Both the position numbers and the translations under genes were made by a program. The notes under the pieces are model-generated. The model did not search any database. It saw only the letters and a list, made by a program, of their open reading frames with translations, and was not told the DNA's origin. Source: Thysanoteuthis rhombus (lineage: Eukaryota > Mollusca > Cephalopoda > Oegopsida > Thysanoteuthidae). Taken from it: a stretch of 64,000 nt of DNA. Shown one piece after another: positions 25,401-40,400 of this stretch. Position 1 is the stretch's first letter, and every line of letters starts with the position of its first letter. Location: positions 30,900,216 through 30,964,215 of the forward strand of contig OY735220.1 in NCBI GenBank assembly GCA_963457665.1. Direction: 5' to 3'.

Positions 25401-28400
25401 TTGACAGGTAAGTAAAAATACTTACAAAGTATATTGATACTAACAAACTTTAAATGTGAAACTACCATATATGCTGGGGTGTGTCGACCTGGCAAGTATA
25501 AAAATTTTTTCCTTGGATCATATTAGTCTGTTTAAACCCTAAGAATCTGATAGTTTGAACTAAACTTGAAATAACTTTTGAATTCTTTTTTTATTTTAAA
25601 TTCCAATCTTGATTCAAGAGTTCCTTCCCTTGCACATAGAGGTAATTTTTATTATTTTTCTATTCAATCCTGAAAACAGTTCCATTTTTGGAAGTTCTAT
25701 TTATTGGAGGGCCCTACTGTTTTTAGGAGCAGTTTCAAACTGTTTATGAATTTGAGAATTAAACTTAAGTTTTAGGGTCGTTGGATGCAACCTGCATATA
25801 GCCCTCTGCTATACTAAGCTGAACCTAATGAATATCTATATTCGCCAACACAGTAATTGATTAGACAACCATTGAAGATTAAATGTGATCAGAATAAATT
25901 CTATTTATAACATCGCTTGTTTTTCCCTGGAAAACATCTACATTCTCCAAAATCTAGATGTTATTAGTAAACCCATTAGAATAAGGCCACAAAAAGGTAA
26001 AAAAAAGCTTCTTTAAAAAAAAAACAACAAAAAAAACCCATAGAAGACATCTAGTGGAGTACTGATGTCAAATTCAAGTCTGTAGACAAAACAGTATGGC
26101 TAGAAGTGCTGGAAAACACAAACAAGCATATATATATATATATATATATAAAAGATTGAACACTTTGCCATCATTGATGGCTATGATTGTTCAATAGGTA
26201 TATGCTTATTTACTTTATTCAACACAGCTGGTTTTAAAATTAGCATGATCTGCTTAAACAAAGATATTATTTTTCTATTTCAATCTCTCAAATTTCTCTT
26301 TTGAACAAACATCTTTTTAAATTGTTGTAACTTATAATTTGGCTAAATCATTTTAATGTTTTATCTTATCTATTTATTAATAGTTCCTATTGATAAAAAA
26401 GCATTTAACCAATTCATACTTATAAAATTTCAATATTCATTTTGTATGAATATTCATGCATTGTTCTTCTGCATAATTTTGTTATTATTTTATTATTTTC
26501 TTTTCATTTTTAGGCGGACGAGATAAGGAAGGAGGCCCAATTTTAACTTTTCCTATGCATGATGGTCCTGTGTCATTCACTCAGAATGACATTTATGATT
26601 GTGTTCAGTATTTGTCCCATATTCCAAGGTAAGGCACTCCATTGTGTTAAGTTAGAATGAATTATATTTTGTCTGCCTAAATACACATCACTGTTTATTG
26701 TATACCAGAGAAAAAAGTTATTTAGTAAAAAAAGAAAAAAATACTTGCCTCCAGTCTTTAAAGAGATAATACTTAATCTCGGTCTTTTACGTATTTAATC
26801 CTAGCTTCTGTCCAAATCTCCGAGATGAGGAATTATCATTATTATATAATGATTTATTTGAACTATTGTCCTCACCTTTGTTGTTAAAGTCACAACATTT
26901 TGGCCTGTTTACCCTCCAACCTTCGTCAGGGGCTTGATGTAATCTGTAACATTTTGGAAATTTCTAACTGAACTCTTTATTTAATCCATATGATTAGACT
27001 GTTCTCATTCCACTGACCATGCTAGGGGATATCTTGTATTAGTTCATTCTTCTGTTATTTTGTCCTTGTCAAGCTCAGTCTACTCGATTCCACTGCCTTA
27101 GTCAACACTTATATTCACTATGCCAATGGTCCCCAGCTACCGTGCTAAAAGGAAACAATATGATTCTTTGTAAAATAGAAATACATTAATTTCCTTGGAA
27201 CTTACTATTAGATTCCGTGGATAAACCCTTTTAGTAATGAAAGTAAGTGACCTATAGTTGACATCACATTACAGTTGTGATTACCCCCCCCCCTCCGTTG
27301 GCTAGTCTGCAAGAATATTGTCAATATAAAACTGGTCTGGTGCAAAAAAAGGTTGGGGACTCCTGTAGTAGGCCATTGTCTCATAGGACAATCAGGGGAT
27401 GTAATCTTGGTGTCTAATGGGGTTTTATTCAATGCTAGGCCTACGGAATTTCCTAAGATAATACTACATACAACAGGTACCTGAAGAAAGCATGAGGGTA
27501 CAGTAGCTGAAATATTGCACCTATAACCATTAAGTATTTAATATTGATCCTAGCTTTAATTCACATTTTATCCCTTTTTTTTTCTTCCTTAAAAAATAAG
27601 CAAGATACTTGATTCTGGCAGAATGTACACTCCAAATCCCTTTCTATCAACCACAATTGATTTCATGAAATTGAGAAAAAAATAATTAAAAGTTATATGA
27701 ATCTAATTTTTCTTGTATAAAGCACACATCCAGCAATTGTGAACCCTAACTTTCACTGTTGAATGAATTATAGTTGAAAAATTGAGTTGAGTATTTCTAT
27801 CTTATGAGCATTATAAAATGACCATTACATCATTCTTACATTCTTTATTTTGCATCAACTTTTCAGTGGAAATATGTTCAGACTGCAATTTGAAAACTGA
27901 TCTAAAACAAATAGTTGGGATTGAATCCATAGAAATAAGTATGTGATATTGGTAGAATATACATCTAAGCTCAGCCCTTATCACATAAAATGAAAATACT
28001 CCTACAGTTTTCGACTAATGAGGTACATTGAATTTTTTTCCAGTGAAGAATCTCGCCATCAAGGTTTCACTGTGATTGTAGACAACCGATGTGATACATG
28101 GCCAGATCTAAGATACCTTCTTGCTATCTTAAAGGTAGGTTTTATATTACAGGATTGATCACCTGATTATTTCAGATTATAAGAAACACTAAATTGATTT
28201 GTTCAGTTTTTTCATGAAATTTTATCTTCTCGGTTGGATTGCAGTCCTGTCCTAATTTTACATCTGTCATTGTTTGTATTGGAATGATTATTGATGCTTT
28301 AAGCTTTATTTTAGCATTAAGAGATTGAATCACAAATTCCACTGTTTTATGCTCTTTCTAATGTCAGTCTGACTGCAAATCTTATTGTAAAGTTGGTACA

Positions 28401-31400
28401 ATTAAGCATCACAAACTTGGTCTTCAGGAACTTGATAATATCAGAAATTTTTTTAAAAAGCCACATCAAATTTTGTAAAAGTTTTTATTTATTAATAAAT
28501 AAAACACCATTATTCCTGAATAGCAACATTTTAGAAGTATGTACAGAGCATGAACATTATTAAATAAACATTTTTTTTTAAAAAGCTATTGAAAAGAATT
28601 CCAGCAGATAGTTGTTTATTGATATTTCATAAAATTATACAAGTACTTAGTTAATGTTAGGGTGATCTTAAATTCTGGGTTATTCATGTAACTTCGTGGT
28701 GTTAATGACCTTACCCTGTAGTATCTAAAAGTAGGCTTAGCCTATGCTCCACGATAAAAACAGGAATTCCAGAAATTCAGGACACCCTCAGGCTTGAGTT
28801 TGTGATTCTCAGGTGTATTATCAAATTTATGCTTTTTCTGCATCGCTGTCTTATATAATGTTCTGAATGCTTGTATATTAAAGCCAACGAAGGAGCAATA
28901 ATACCAGATAATGTGATGAAATCAAATCTATATTATGAAAGGTTTTCTTGTGTTTATCAACTCTTTCAAGACTAACCTATCAAGGTGTTTGATGACTGAC
29001 AATCTAAAAGAGTATCAAAAAGGCAAAAATATGTAAATCTTTATTTAATAGCTGAAGAAAATTATTTTTTCATTAAACGAAAAACTTTCCATATTTTTAA
29101 GAACCAAAATCATGATGGGATACATTTGTCCCACGAGACATTTATCCTGGGATGTGAAAAACACAGAATTAGTGTATCAGTTTGCCTACATGTCTTTCTT
29201 TTGGGATCATGTGATACAAACTAATTTCTGCATATGTTTCGCACTATGATGATGTCATTATTAGTGGTTGAAAATCTCATTTTCATGATACATATGTCTC
29301 AATAAACTTCTAGAAGAGATCTCCTAGACATATATCTCAGAAACCCTGGGACATATATCTCCCAGGAGTCTTAAAAGGGTTAATGTTTGCACTACCCGTA
29401 ATAAATGTTCTAACAGTTAGATAAATTCATAAATACCACCCCCTCGAAAAGGGCCCTCTGACAAATTATTTTTATTGCATACAATCAGGATTAAAACAAG
29501 CCAGAAACCAGCAATTTTGCTGAAAAGCTAATCTCTCATTATCAGTGAAAACTTTGATGAGTAGCATTATTTAGTCAGAGCCTTTTCAAGATGAACAACA
29601 TGTATTCATATTAATATAAATACTCTTTTTGCGCTAATATATATTCTGGAATTTTCAAGTCAATGTGTGAATTCGTTTAAAAATAACTCTATTTTAGAAA
29701 TTATATGTAATTAATTAGAATGAGTTTTCTCAATTCAAAAAATTTTTTTAATATTTTCTTGGCAAAATTTCCTGCTTATTTCTCCTTTATTTACTTATCA
29801 GGAATCTCTTCAAGGAAACTTGAAGAGAATTTTGGTTGTGAGAGCTTCATTAGAAGACAGACCCAAACGTCTGAGTGTAGATCTTGCTGATAAGGTAAGC
29901 ATATTTTAATAATTTATAATTTTATAAGCTTATTTACTTTGCTTTTCTTTATTCTGCTTTTTAAGTTATTCTAATAACCTCACTTAACACAGGCCAGAAC
30001 CCTGGCTATTGTGGCTGGGGGGAGAGTGGTATAATATATAGTTCCAGGGAGTGTCCCCCCCCCCCCACCGGGCTACACCTCCATATTACATTGAAAGGGT
30101 AGTCAGGGTCAAGGCCTGAAGTGTACCAAAGGGAAATGCAGGAATTGTGGGATGGGGGGGACTGGGCAATTTTTGTTCTAATCCATCTTGTGTCAGGTTC
30201 TGCTATTATGAGTAAGTGGACAAATAGCTATTTTTAAATCCTCATCTTCCTTCATATTTATTTCTTCAATTTTTCCTCCTTTTCCATCCCAATTTGTATT
30301 TCTATATTTCATTTATGACTATTTCAGTTAGCTTTTCTCTTACACGGACTATTATGATGCTTTCTTTTTAAGGTGCAGTATGTTACTCTCAAATATCTAC
30401 CAACATACATCAGTCCTTATCAACTAACTGCAAATCTCGGGGGCCTCTTGCCTTTCAAACACAGCCACTGGCTTCAGAATCGTATGGTAAGCAAATTCCT
30501 TTACCAATGAAAAGTGTATGGTTTTTTTTTTTTACACTAATATATTAAAAACTCTTTTCTTTTAGATTAAAATATACTTTTTTCGTAAAGATATTCTTGA
30601 ATTTTCCCTATTTTAAAAAGGAACAACACAAATCTCATGTATTACATCCAAAACGTGCTAGAAAACAAAAATTCAAGCAATTATTTAGCATCCATCACTA
30701 TCCAAGATATCTCTGTGATTGCATCTAGATTTTTTCTTTTCCCACCACTCAACTTCCAAGAAGAAATGGAAGATAAATTAGAGTGGAACTACCTACGTAA
30801 ATAACAGTTTCTTTTTCTCTTTTGCAGGATTTTGAAAAATTTATGAAAGAAGCCAAAACTGCTTCTGTTCATTTGGACAATGCTGAGGCCCAAGTGAATA
30901 GAGCATATGCCAAAGAAGGAGCCTCAAGTCCATTTGCTTCAATGAAGCGGAGGCAAAACTGGAATAAGTCTGTGATGTCTGTACCTGAAGGGGTGATTGC
31001 TGATGGTAAGTTACAAAGGTATGAGCAAATAACTTGATATGAATACATGCCGTTCAAACACAGATATACTGTATATGCTGGCATATAAGTCTACCTCAAA
31101 ACTAAGGTAATTTAGTCCAATACCCGCTAGATCAGTTGACTCTCCAAAATGAGGCAGCATAGTGTTCATCAAAGTGTCAAGTTCATAGGGTCTAAACTGA
31201 ATAATATGATCCATTAGGGAAAATTATAGTCAACTTATATACAGTAATTATTGTCACTCCAACTTATTCCTTTGCTTTATCATTTATCATAGTACGTAGA
31301 ATATGACAGGATTGTTTATGCATGGATCGGCACTTCTGCCTACAATCTGAGTATCTGTGCTCTATGAAAATGTCACTCTCCAACACTGCGCCCAGGATCA

Positions 31401-34400
31401 GAATGTTGTGTTTGTGCATTCTGCCTCAAATCAAAGTGTGCTTCTTCTGCACTTCTAAGATCTGAGTGTAATATCTGTGTGCTCATTGAAAAGTGCTTCA
31501 CAAAAGATATGTATGTGGATTGTGTGTTATATATGTGGAGTTTTGTTGTATCTTCTTTTCTGGTTTTCTTTCACTCCTGTCTTTTTTTACTCAGCATCAA
31601 CTTTTAAACTTCCGTGAAGTATGCTTTTGGCTACTTGATTTGACAGTGCTGAAATGTCAAATTGATAATGGTAATTTTTCAGTCTTTAATAAGATACCTC
31701 AAGTTTACTTTATAATGTCATAAAAATGATCTAGTATTTTTAGAGATACACTTCAAAATTATTTTATTTTAGATTTATAATATATATTTTGTCCGATGGA
31801 CAACACTTGTAACATCCAAAAAACACTCCACAAAAATGTGATTATCCTATATACCAAGCTTTGAATTTTACTAAAAAAAACCCTCATTTGATTGGTTCCA
31901 GACCCCACACTAAAACCAATTTTTAAGCTACTGGTATATTAAACACCTGACAAACAAATATACAGGCACAGCATAAGTATTACCAGTAGTTTTGGGTAGC
32001 CAGCTTGAAATGTAATGGTGGCCAAGCTTCAAAGTGGAGAAAATATGCCAGTTTTGGCTGCATTAAACACCATTTCTCTGTTGGTCATTGTTGGCTTTCA
32101 GACCCCCCCCCCCATTACAGATGTATTCATTCTAAGTTCTTTTTCTACTTGATTGCAAATACAATAACACTAACTTCAAAATTCCATACAAACTATTGTA
32201 CAGAATGGTATGTCTTCAGTCTTTGAAAAAGCTGCTATAGTGTACTCAATTTTCATTTTGTACTAAAATCCATTAGTAACTACATGCACTAGTTAAAGTG
32301 TATTCCAATTATAGGATATCTTCTTTGAAGGTTTAATTTTGGTTATAATTGCAAAAAAAAGTAGCAGGGAGTTAGTCAGAGGGAAGAAAATACTTTTGCA
32401 TTATTTCAGTGAGTTTCAGACCATGTCTAAATACAAAAACACCAAATGTGTCATGATGTCATTTGAAAAATTTAAGTCAATTATTAAAAATCTTTCAAAA
32501 ATAGAATTAGCCCCGTAGAGAATTATGTCAAAGAAAATCAGTAAATTTAATGATTGATTGACTGTATTTTGGAAAAATATTGCTTACTTTTTACTGAAAA
32601 TTTAGTGAAAAATATATTTGTTTACTGCGTTTTTTTTTGTTTTTTTTAACAGTGAAGATGTTTCAAAGATCAACCCAATTCTCATACCCCCATACTTTAA
32701 CTAGTGTTAAACAAGCATTTGTTTTTAATGCATTAAGATATTACCATTTGTAGTATATTTGAATAGATTTAAGTATTACCCTTATACCATTAATACATTC
32801 AAGGTATTGTATTCATTGTATTGATATATCACAGCACTGATTGTTTAGTGCTCACTGACTTAAATTTCACGCTTTGGTAGTTTGGGGTTCAGCTTATACC
32901 AATGATATGATCTAAAACCATGAAATTCAATCCAAAATCAGGGTCTTGTCTTATCTGGGGGTCACCTTATCTACTGAAATACATGGTATATTTAGAATGA
33001 TAATTTAATGTCATCTTCTATGCAATTTTCAGGGAAGGTGCTACTTCGACAACTTCAAAATGATGGAGAATCAGCATATGAAAGAGAAGAAGATGCAATT
33101 ACTACTTTAGACAATTTAGAAAACCAGAAGCAAGTGAAAAGAATCATTCGTTTTTTGGACCACAAAATGGATCAACTCTATGACATCCAGGAAGCCAGAA
33201 ACAAGTCCAAAATGGTCAACCAGGAAGTCGCAGAGTTGCAGGACTCCATGAAAAAAGTAAGTTGGGAATTTAGTGACTCCTAAAAAATATATTTATCACT
33301 GATGGAAGTGGAAATTGATCTTTGTGTCACATAAATTCATGTCATTTTTCTCTCTATTTGCACGTGGACAGATATCCATAATCAAAGTTTTCAAGATCTT
33401 CAGCACAATTAAGAAGAGTCAGATGAAGATCACTACTATGATTCATGATTGGTTGGGAAAATAACTTCTAGATTTTATTATCAGTGAAATATGAAGATTA
33501 GTATTAAAGAATTTTGCACTTCACTAAACTTTCAAACAAATAGGTTGCCACTCAGACTTTCTTTATCACATCCATCTATTCTTTTTTTAAATTAATTCAA
33601 AACTTAAAAGTAGACAAGAAAAATGAATGGAGCCACAGCAGGGGATGGTTTTTGAGCCTTACTGGATGTCCAAGGAGGAAAATTTAAGATGAATTTAAAA
33701 ATCATGAAGAATAAGATGGCACACATCTTACTTAGATGGAAAACAAAATAATTAATTTTTGTTTCAAATGTTCATAGTTGACAATTTCTTCACCTAGATA
33801 TTATAAAAAAATTGTGCTTTGCTATGGGTGGTAATCCAGACTCCCTGTAAGACTTGATGACCTTGTTAGTTCATTATAATTGAAGCTGTTCTTGTTCTTC
33901 TTCTCTTTCAGGTGGTTGATTGGATTCTTGGGCCAGGTGAAAAGTTGCTTGCCTCCATGACTGACATTGGTGACAGTTGTGATTCTGCTGAAGTCCTTCG
34001 GAAAACACATGAAGAAATGGAAATCAAATGTGCTGTAAGTAGCAATTCTTTTTGTTCCAAGAGTTGTATAATTATTGAACTTTCTCTTCATATTGTTTTT
34101 ATTGTTATCACATTTCAGTTGATGCATTCTACAGCTTTCTCTATATGTACAGTCTGTTGATATAGAGAGAGATCTTTTTTTCTTATGAGATTTGTGGCTA
34201 AGAAAAGAAATGGTGATTAGTATACTGACTATCTCCGCTCATTCCCAACCATGCAGGCTACACAGGCAATTCTGTTTTCAGCAATCTGTGATTCTATATT
34301 TATATTAGGAAATGCTTGCAAATTCTCTCTTTGTTGAGCAAAGAAATTCAAAGAGTCCTCAAATCCACACTGGCCTGACATACTTCTCTGATGATCATGA

Positions 34401-37400
34401 TTGTATTCTGCGACTGTAATAGTTGAAACATCCTATAGCAGCATTCAGTCCTCCTTCCTTTCAAGCCACAGCATCTAACTCAGCGAGCATCCTTATCACC
34501 TTCAATTTCTCACTAGATTTTAATGTTCCTAATCCTGTGTCTTTGAGGTCTGCCTGATGCTTATCAAGCAAGTTTGTGCAAAGATGGCCTTTTCAAGCCT
34601 TGGAGTTGTTGAACTCTACTAGTACAAATTTCAGGGCTTTTTCAGCAGGTGTTTCTTCAGTCATCTGTAGTATATGGCTAAACATGGACTCCTGTAGTTG
34701 GGCCACTTTTGTTAAGAATTGTGTCACACGCCTTGTACAGAGCCTGGTTGGAGATCAGGCTGTTTGTCTATGGGTGGCCTGTGATAACTCGCAGATTTTT
34801 ACACTGCCCCTGGAGCTGCCAAGCTGTTGGAATTGTATGTCATCAAAGAAACATACATGCGCAGTTTCCTAACCCTCAGGTTAATGTGTGCTACTTCTTT
34901 CAATTCTCTGACTTTATTGTAGTAGTAAAAAAAAGCAACACAAAGAATGAGTTCAATAGCCCAAACAATATTTAGAATGATCACTTCTGTTTCTCAGGAA
35001 TAAAAATGGTTAAAGTTTTGTACTGGTCTTCAGTTAGTTCCATCATCTTGGCTGTATTATCTAATTAAAACAGAGTTATGAAACTGTCAATTACATTATC
35101 GATTGTAACAAAATCATGATTACAAAACACACCAATGTGATTTGTTGTTGTTGTCATCTTCTTTTTCTTGTTGTGGAATGAAATACAAATCAGACATCTT
35201 CCATTGTACTTGTTGAGTTCTTGCTTCCTATGAAATGTTGGTTTGGAGAGAGAATGAGGGGGTGAATAAGGAATGTCGTTTCTGACTGCATGGAAGGGTA
35301 GCAAGAATATTTCAACACCCCATTTTTGCTGTTTCTGCTCCTCCTCCTCCTCCCCCTGACACTGATGCTTGCTGACCGGTGTGGCTAGCTGTTCACTTTT
35401 TAAGCCAAATAAAATAGACATGTGGATAAATCATGTAACCTTTGCTTCCATTCATTCACATGTATAACCATGACTTTCTGATATTATGCCACACTATTGA
35501 ATATATTACAATTAGCTATCTAAAATTGATAACATGTAGATTTCAGTGTGCTAAACCAGGAATTATTCATATTCTTGTTCATTGATAAATTATGCAAAAT
35601 AAAATGCAAATTTGTCTTCAAAGGAGACCTATGGCAATTATGCTGAACTTCGACACAAGGCTGAAGAGGTCATCCAAGAAAATGAATCTTCTTCTGCAAA
35701 TGTTCTCGCTCAGAGGGATTACATGGATACTGTGTGCAGAGGTTTTGCCAGTCGATTGGAGAGACGCAAAATTTTGCTGATAACTTCTGTTCGTTTTCAC
35801 CGATTTGCTGAGGATGTAAGTTTGTTATATTTTTCTCTTAATCAAATTACATATTTAAATTATACGATAAACATACTCACTAAACTTGACTGTAATTTTA
35901 CTATGAAACTGAAATTGTCTATAATTGGAAATAGTATAATTGATAGCATTGGCTGTACTTAATCTTATTCATACATACATAGAAACATTACATTTCATAT
36001 GCTACATTTAACAGTATATAGAATGTGCATTTTAAAAAAAAAATGACTAAAGAAATTAACCTTTGTCCTTCAATATGCCAGTATTTTGTTGTGACTACCA
36101 TAGGCTAGTGCTATTTCTTGAATATCCTTTGCTGCAATGATGAAAGTCCTATCAAACATATTGTCCAGATATAAAATCTTATCTAGTATTTCTTCTCTTC
36201 TCTTGGCAAAGATTTTAGAACGGTATCTTTTTTTTTCTTTATTAAAAGGAATATCTAAAATTGTTGTGGTTACCGATTAAATAGATTTTAATTTAAATAT
36301 TGGCATAATGCCTATGTCAGACAGAATATTATCATTTTAATCGGGCAGCATTAAACCTCATTTAATCACTTAGGATTGGGATTTTTTTTTTTAAAACTTT
36401 GTGCTTTCAGACAGGAATATTTTTTTTAGATAGTTTTAGTGGAAAATGTCATTCTGTTTTAGTGGTTTGTAAATGCTATCAGTTCTTATGCAAAATTTCA
36501 TATTAACAATTATGTGATTTTCCAAACTAGAACAATCACAGCTTTCTCTGGCTTCATCACCATGTACAAATTGTTACCTGCCAGAGTTAGAAATATGAAG
36601 TTCTTTAAAAGTATATGCACAATGTTTTTTCAATGGGTGCCATATTAATCACATTCACTTAAATGCATCATTTTCAATCTAGCACAAGTAGTTGCAGAGC
36701 CTCTCAATGTGTGATATTATAATGGCAAAATATCTCATCAATTGCTCAAGAATTGAAAAAAATTCCTCCTGAGATATCTAATCAGCTTGTACAAAGTTAT
36801 TTCATTTAAAAAAAATCTGATTATTTCAAATAGGATTTCCATCTGAAAGTTTATCAAAAATCAATGAAGATATTTTGAAATATAATTATGACATGGGTCA
36901 TTCTATGTCAAGTGGACCAATTTGAGGAAAGTATCCCATTTGACCATTATTGATTTTACTCCAACTTTGATCTTGGGTTCTTTTGTGTCTGAAATGAAGT
37001 CCTGTAAAATTCTAGCTTGATATCTCTATTCATTCAGTCACTATGGATCCAAGAAAAAGGAATACGAATTTTTTTTTCTGGTACCAATACGAGAATGGGG
37101 TTCAAATGACTAAGAAAAAAAGTTACTCCCCTGTAATCTTTTAAAAGAAAGTTTTTGAGGCCTGACAAACTTGAAAACAATTCCTGCAGAAGGGTTCCAG
37201 GTTTGAGTGATGTAAATGAGTATAACATGAAGATATTTTTCAATAAATTCCGTCTGATAACGTATTGTAAATCATCATAATTTTTATGACGTCTTTTCAT
37301 CTTCAGCTTAATCTTTTAGCTGCTTTTTATTTTTTTAACTTTCAACTGCCCTGAATAAAAGTTACAATAAAACTTGAATTTCAAATTTGCTTTAAAATAA

Positions 37401-40400
37401 AAATAAGCAATCTTCTAGGCATAAAAACATTAGCATATGTAGATTTTGAAACCTTTGAACGGATGGATAATGGGAGCAGAAGTAAATAAATCCATGGATG
37501 GAAGATATTTTGTCTTAATTTTTTCGTTGCTTTTTATCATAACTTTTATTCATAAAAATTGACCATAAAACTGACATTCTCTCATTTCTCCAAATCCAAC
37601 CCTGGGAAAATCAAGGGAAGTTTTATTATAACTTTCATTCAGGCCAGTTAAAAATTTGAAATAATTAACAAGCAACTAAAAAATTAAGCTGAAAGTAAAA
37701 AGTTGTCATAGAAATTAAAGAATGATTTATAATACTTCAATGAATAAAATCTTTTGAAAAATATCTCTATTTTACACCCATTTACATCACTCAAACCCAG
37801 AACCCTTTTGTTGTGTCGCTCCAAGTTAGAACCGTCTTGTAAGAAATTGTTTTCATTTCTATCTGGCCTGGAAAAATGTTTTTTCAAATTCATGGGGAGT
37901 AACCTTTTTCTCCATCATTTGGACTTCACTCTTGTATTGGTACCTTTTTTCCATTTTCAACAAGTCACCATTCCATAACAGGTACTACTTGAATTGTACT
38001 GAAAATTTGTTTTGGGAGTCAACATTTTTTGTAGATTTTGAAAATGTTATCAGCTTAGCTCTAGGAAATATCTTTTTTTTTTTTCAGAAAAAGATGTCAA
38101 ATGGGATCCAAATTTCATCGTTATTTCCAGGAAACCATTAGGTAGTCATAACTCAGGACCTAGCTCACTTTGTGAGCTCTGTCTAGCAAGAAAGAGAGTA
38201 GTGTCAATTCAGTACATAATGTCAAAATTGAAATTTTTCTAGTGTTTCTAGATCCTGAGATACAAGTTCTCAAAAATGGTTACATGGGACAAACTGAACC
38301 ATTTTCTAACAAAAACCATATGAAAAGAGCGTGTTTAAAAATACTTGGGGTTAGTTCTTTGGGGGGGGGGCTTGATTCTTTCATGTTCTAATCAGTGAAA
38401 AGGAAACATTTCAATGCTCTATTGGAACCAGTGATGAAGATTGGTTTTGAGAACTAGGTATACAGAAAAAGCCTGATAGTGAATGATAAAAGATTTTTTG
38501 GTTATCAGGGACATAATGATCAATTGCAAAACAAAAATCACAATTAAACTTTAAAACTCATTGAAAAATCAGAAACTAAAAAAGAATTAAGCAGAAAAAC
38601 TAAATATCTGCTTTCATACACACGTGTACATACATACGTATGTACATATTGATAAGTCCACAGCCTTACGATGATAAAAGCATTTATTCTAAATGACAAT
38701 TTTTTTTTTTTTTTTTTTTTTTTTTTCCCTACTAAAGTCTCTTGAAAAGGTAGGAGATTAATTCAGTTGTGAATATTAATCACATAGATCTAACATTAGA
38801 TGATGAAAATTTTAACTTGATATCAAACTAATAATTACATATCAGGTAAAGTAAACCGTCCGTCTCTTTAGAGGCACTTCCAATGGAATATGACAGCCAG
38901 TTTCTATTGTACATGTCAGCTTACTGATCCTTGCAAATCTCAAGTCTGGTTGAAACCAGGACTTTATTCTTGCATGTTTTTTTATGACCACCCCCTCGGC
39001 AGGCTGCAAATCCACCAAAGGGATACCTCCGCCCTAATCATACAGCTTAGAGTATACTTACTTAGATGCTGAATGTACAGGGAGATTGTCCTAATGAAGA
39101 GTCAGGCTATGGACTTATTAATTGGAATTAATTCTCATTTATGTTGCATTGTCTCTTTTTATTTTAGCTGTCTTCTCATTTGGATGAATTATTGGAATTG
39201 CTATGTTCTGAAGTGAAAGTCGAAAATGCTGCAGCTGCTGAAATGGATCTGACCACTTTGAATGACAAATGCAAAGAAATAGGTATTCTTTCAAGTCAAC
39301 ATCTTTCTAGGGGGGGGGTATCCTTCTTATTCTTTAAATCTTCCACTTCTACTTGAGGTGCTGTAAAAAGTCGGGACTGGCGGTTGCATCAGTTCCATCT
39401 ATCCTCTTCCCTTTTCGTCTATTTTACCTGACTCCTGACTACATAGATCACCCTTCCCCAATCAGGGAGAAATGGGGGTGGGGGATGGTGATGGGCCCTA
39501 CTCTTCAACACCTGCCCACAATGTACTGGCAGAGGGGAAAAGACTGATGCTCGCCTTTCACAAATGATTTCAAACTATCTCAGCCAGAGTTTGAGCTCTA
39601 TAATCCCATTTGCTCTACCATTAACCACTTGGCCATCCACACCCACTAGGTTTTTTTTAACATCATCATTATCAGTCTTTTATTGTCCATTGTTGGACAT
39701 GGAACTTCTCCAGACCTCTCTATTGTGGGTATTGCAGAGCCAATACTTTCTGAACTTGTCTAGTTCGTCTCGCCATCTTATATCCTGCTGGCCACAGTTT
39801 TGCATCTAATATCTGAGGATCCGTGTTGTGAGTTGTGATATCCCGTGGTTGTCTGCCATTCTTGCAACATGACCAGCCCATTGTCATTTGCGTTTTCTGA
39901 TAGATTCTATGATGTCATGGACTACTGTTTTTCCCTAATATATCGTGCTGTCTTGTGCTCTCTCCATGTGATATTGAGCATAATTCTTTCATGTGTGCAT
40001 TGCGGGGTTCTCAGTTTCTTGTTTAGGTTCTATGTTTCAGTTCCATTGGTGACTATCAGGAATATGCATTGGTTGTATAACCTTCTTTTGAGGACTAATG
40101 GGATTTTCTTGTTTTTGAAGGTTAAGCTTGCTCTACCAAAGGCTTACCATTCTAGAGTAATACTTCACTTGATTTCTTTTAAGGATTCTAAGGAGAATGC
40201 TTGTTTTAGGTAGATGTAGTGGTCTACTTTCTCCAGCTTTGCATTTTTGATTTTGATTGCTATGTTTATTTCCAACATATTTGTGTACATAACTTTTGTT
40301 TCTCTGAAGTTCATGTGAAGGCCAACTTTCTTACTTTCTTTATTCAGTTCGTCCAGTATCAGTTGGAGGTCCTGAAGATTTTTAATTAGAGACATCATTT

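Noticed and set aside
34576-34975. Overlapping plus-strand open frames of 88-98 codons in intron 9
   Set aside because: They are shadows of a minus-strand LINE-like remnant; their translations resemble nothing.
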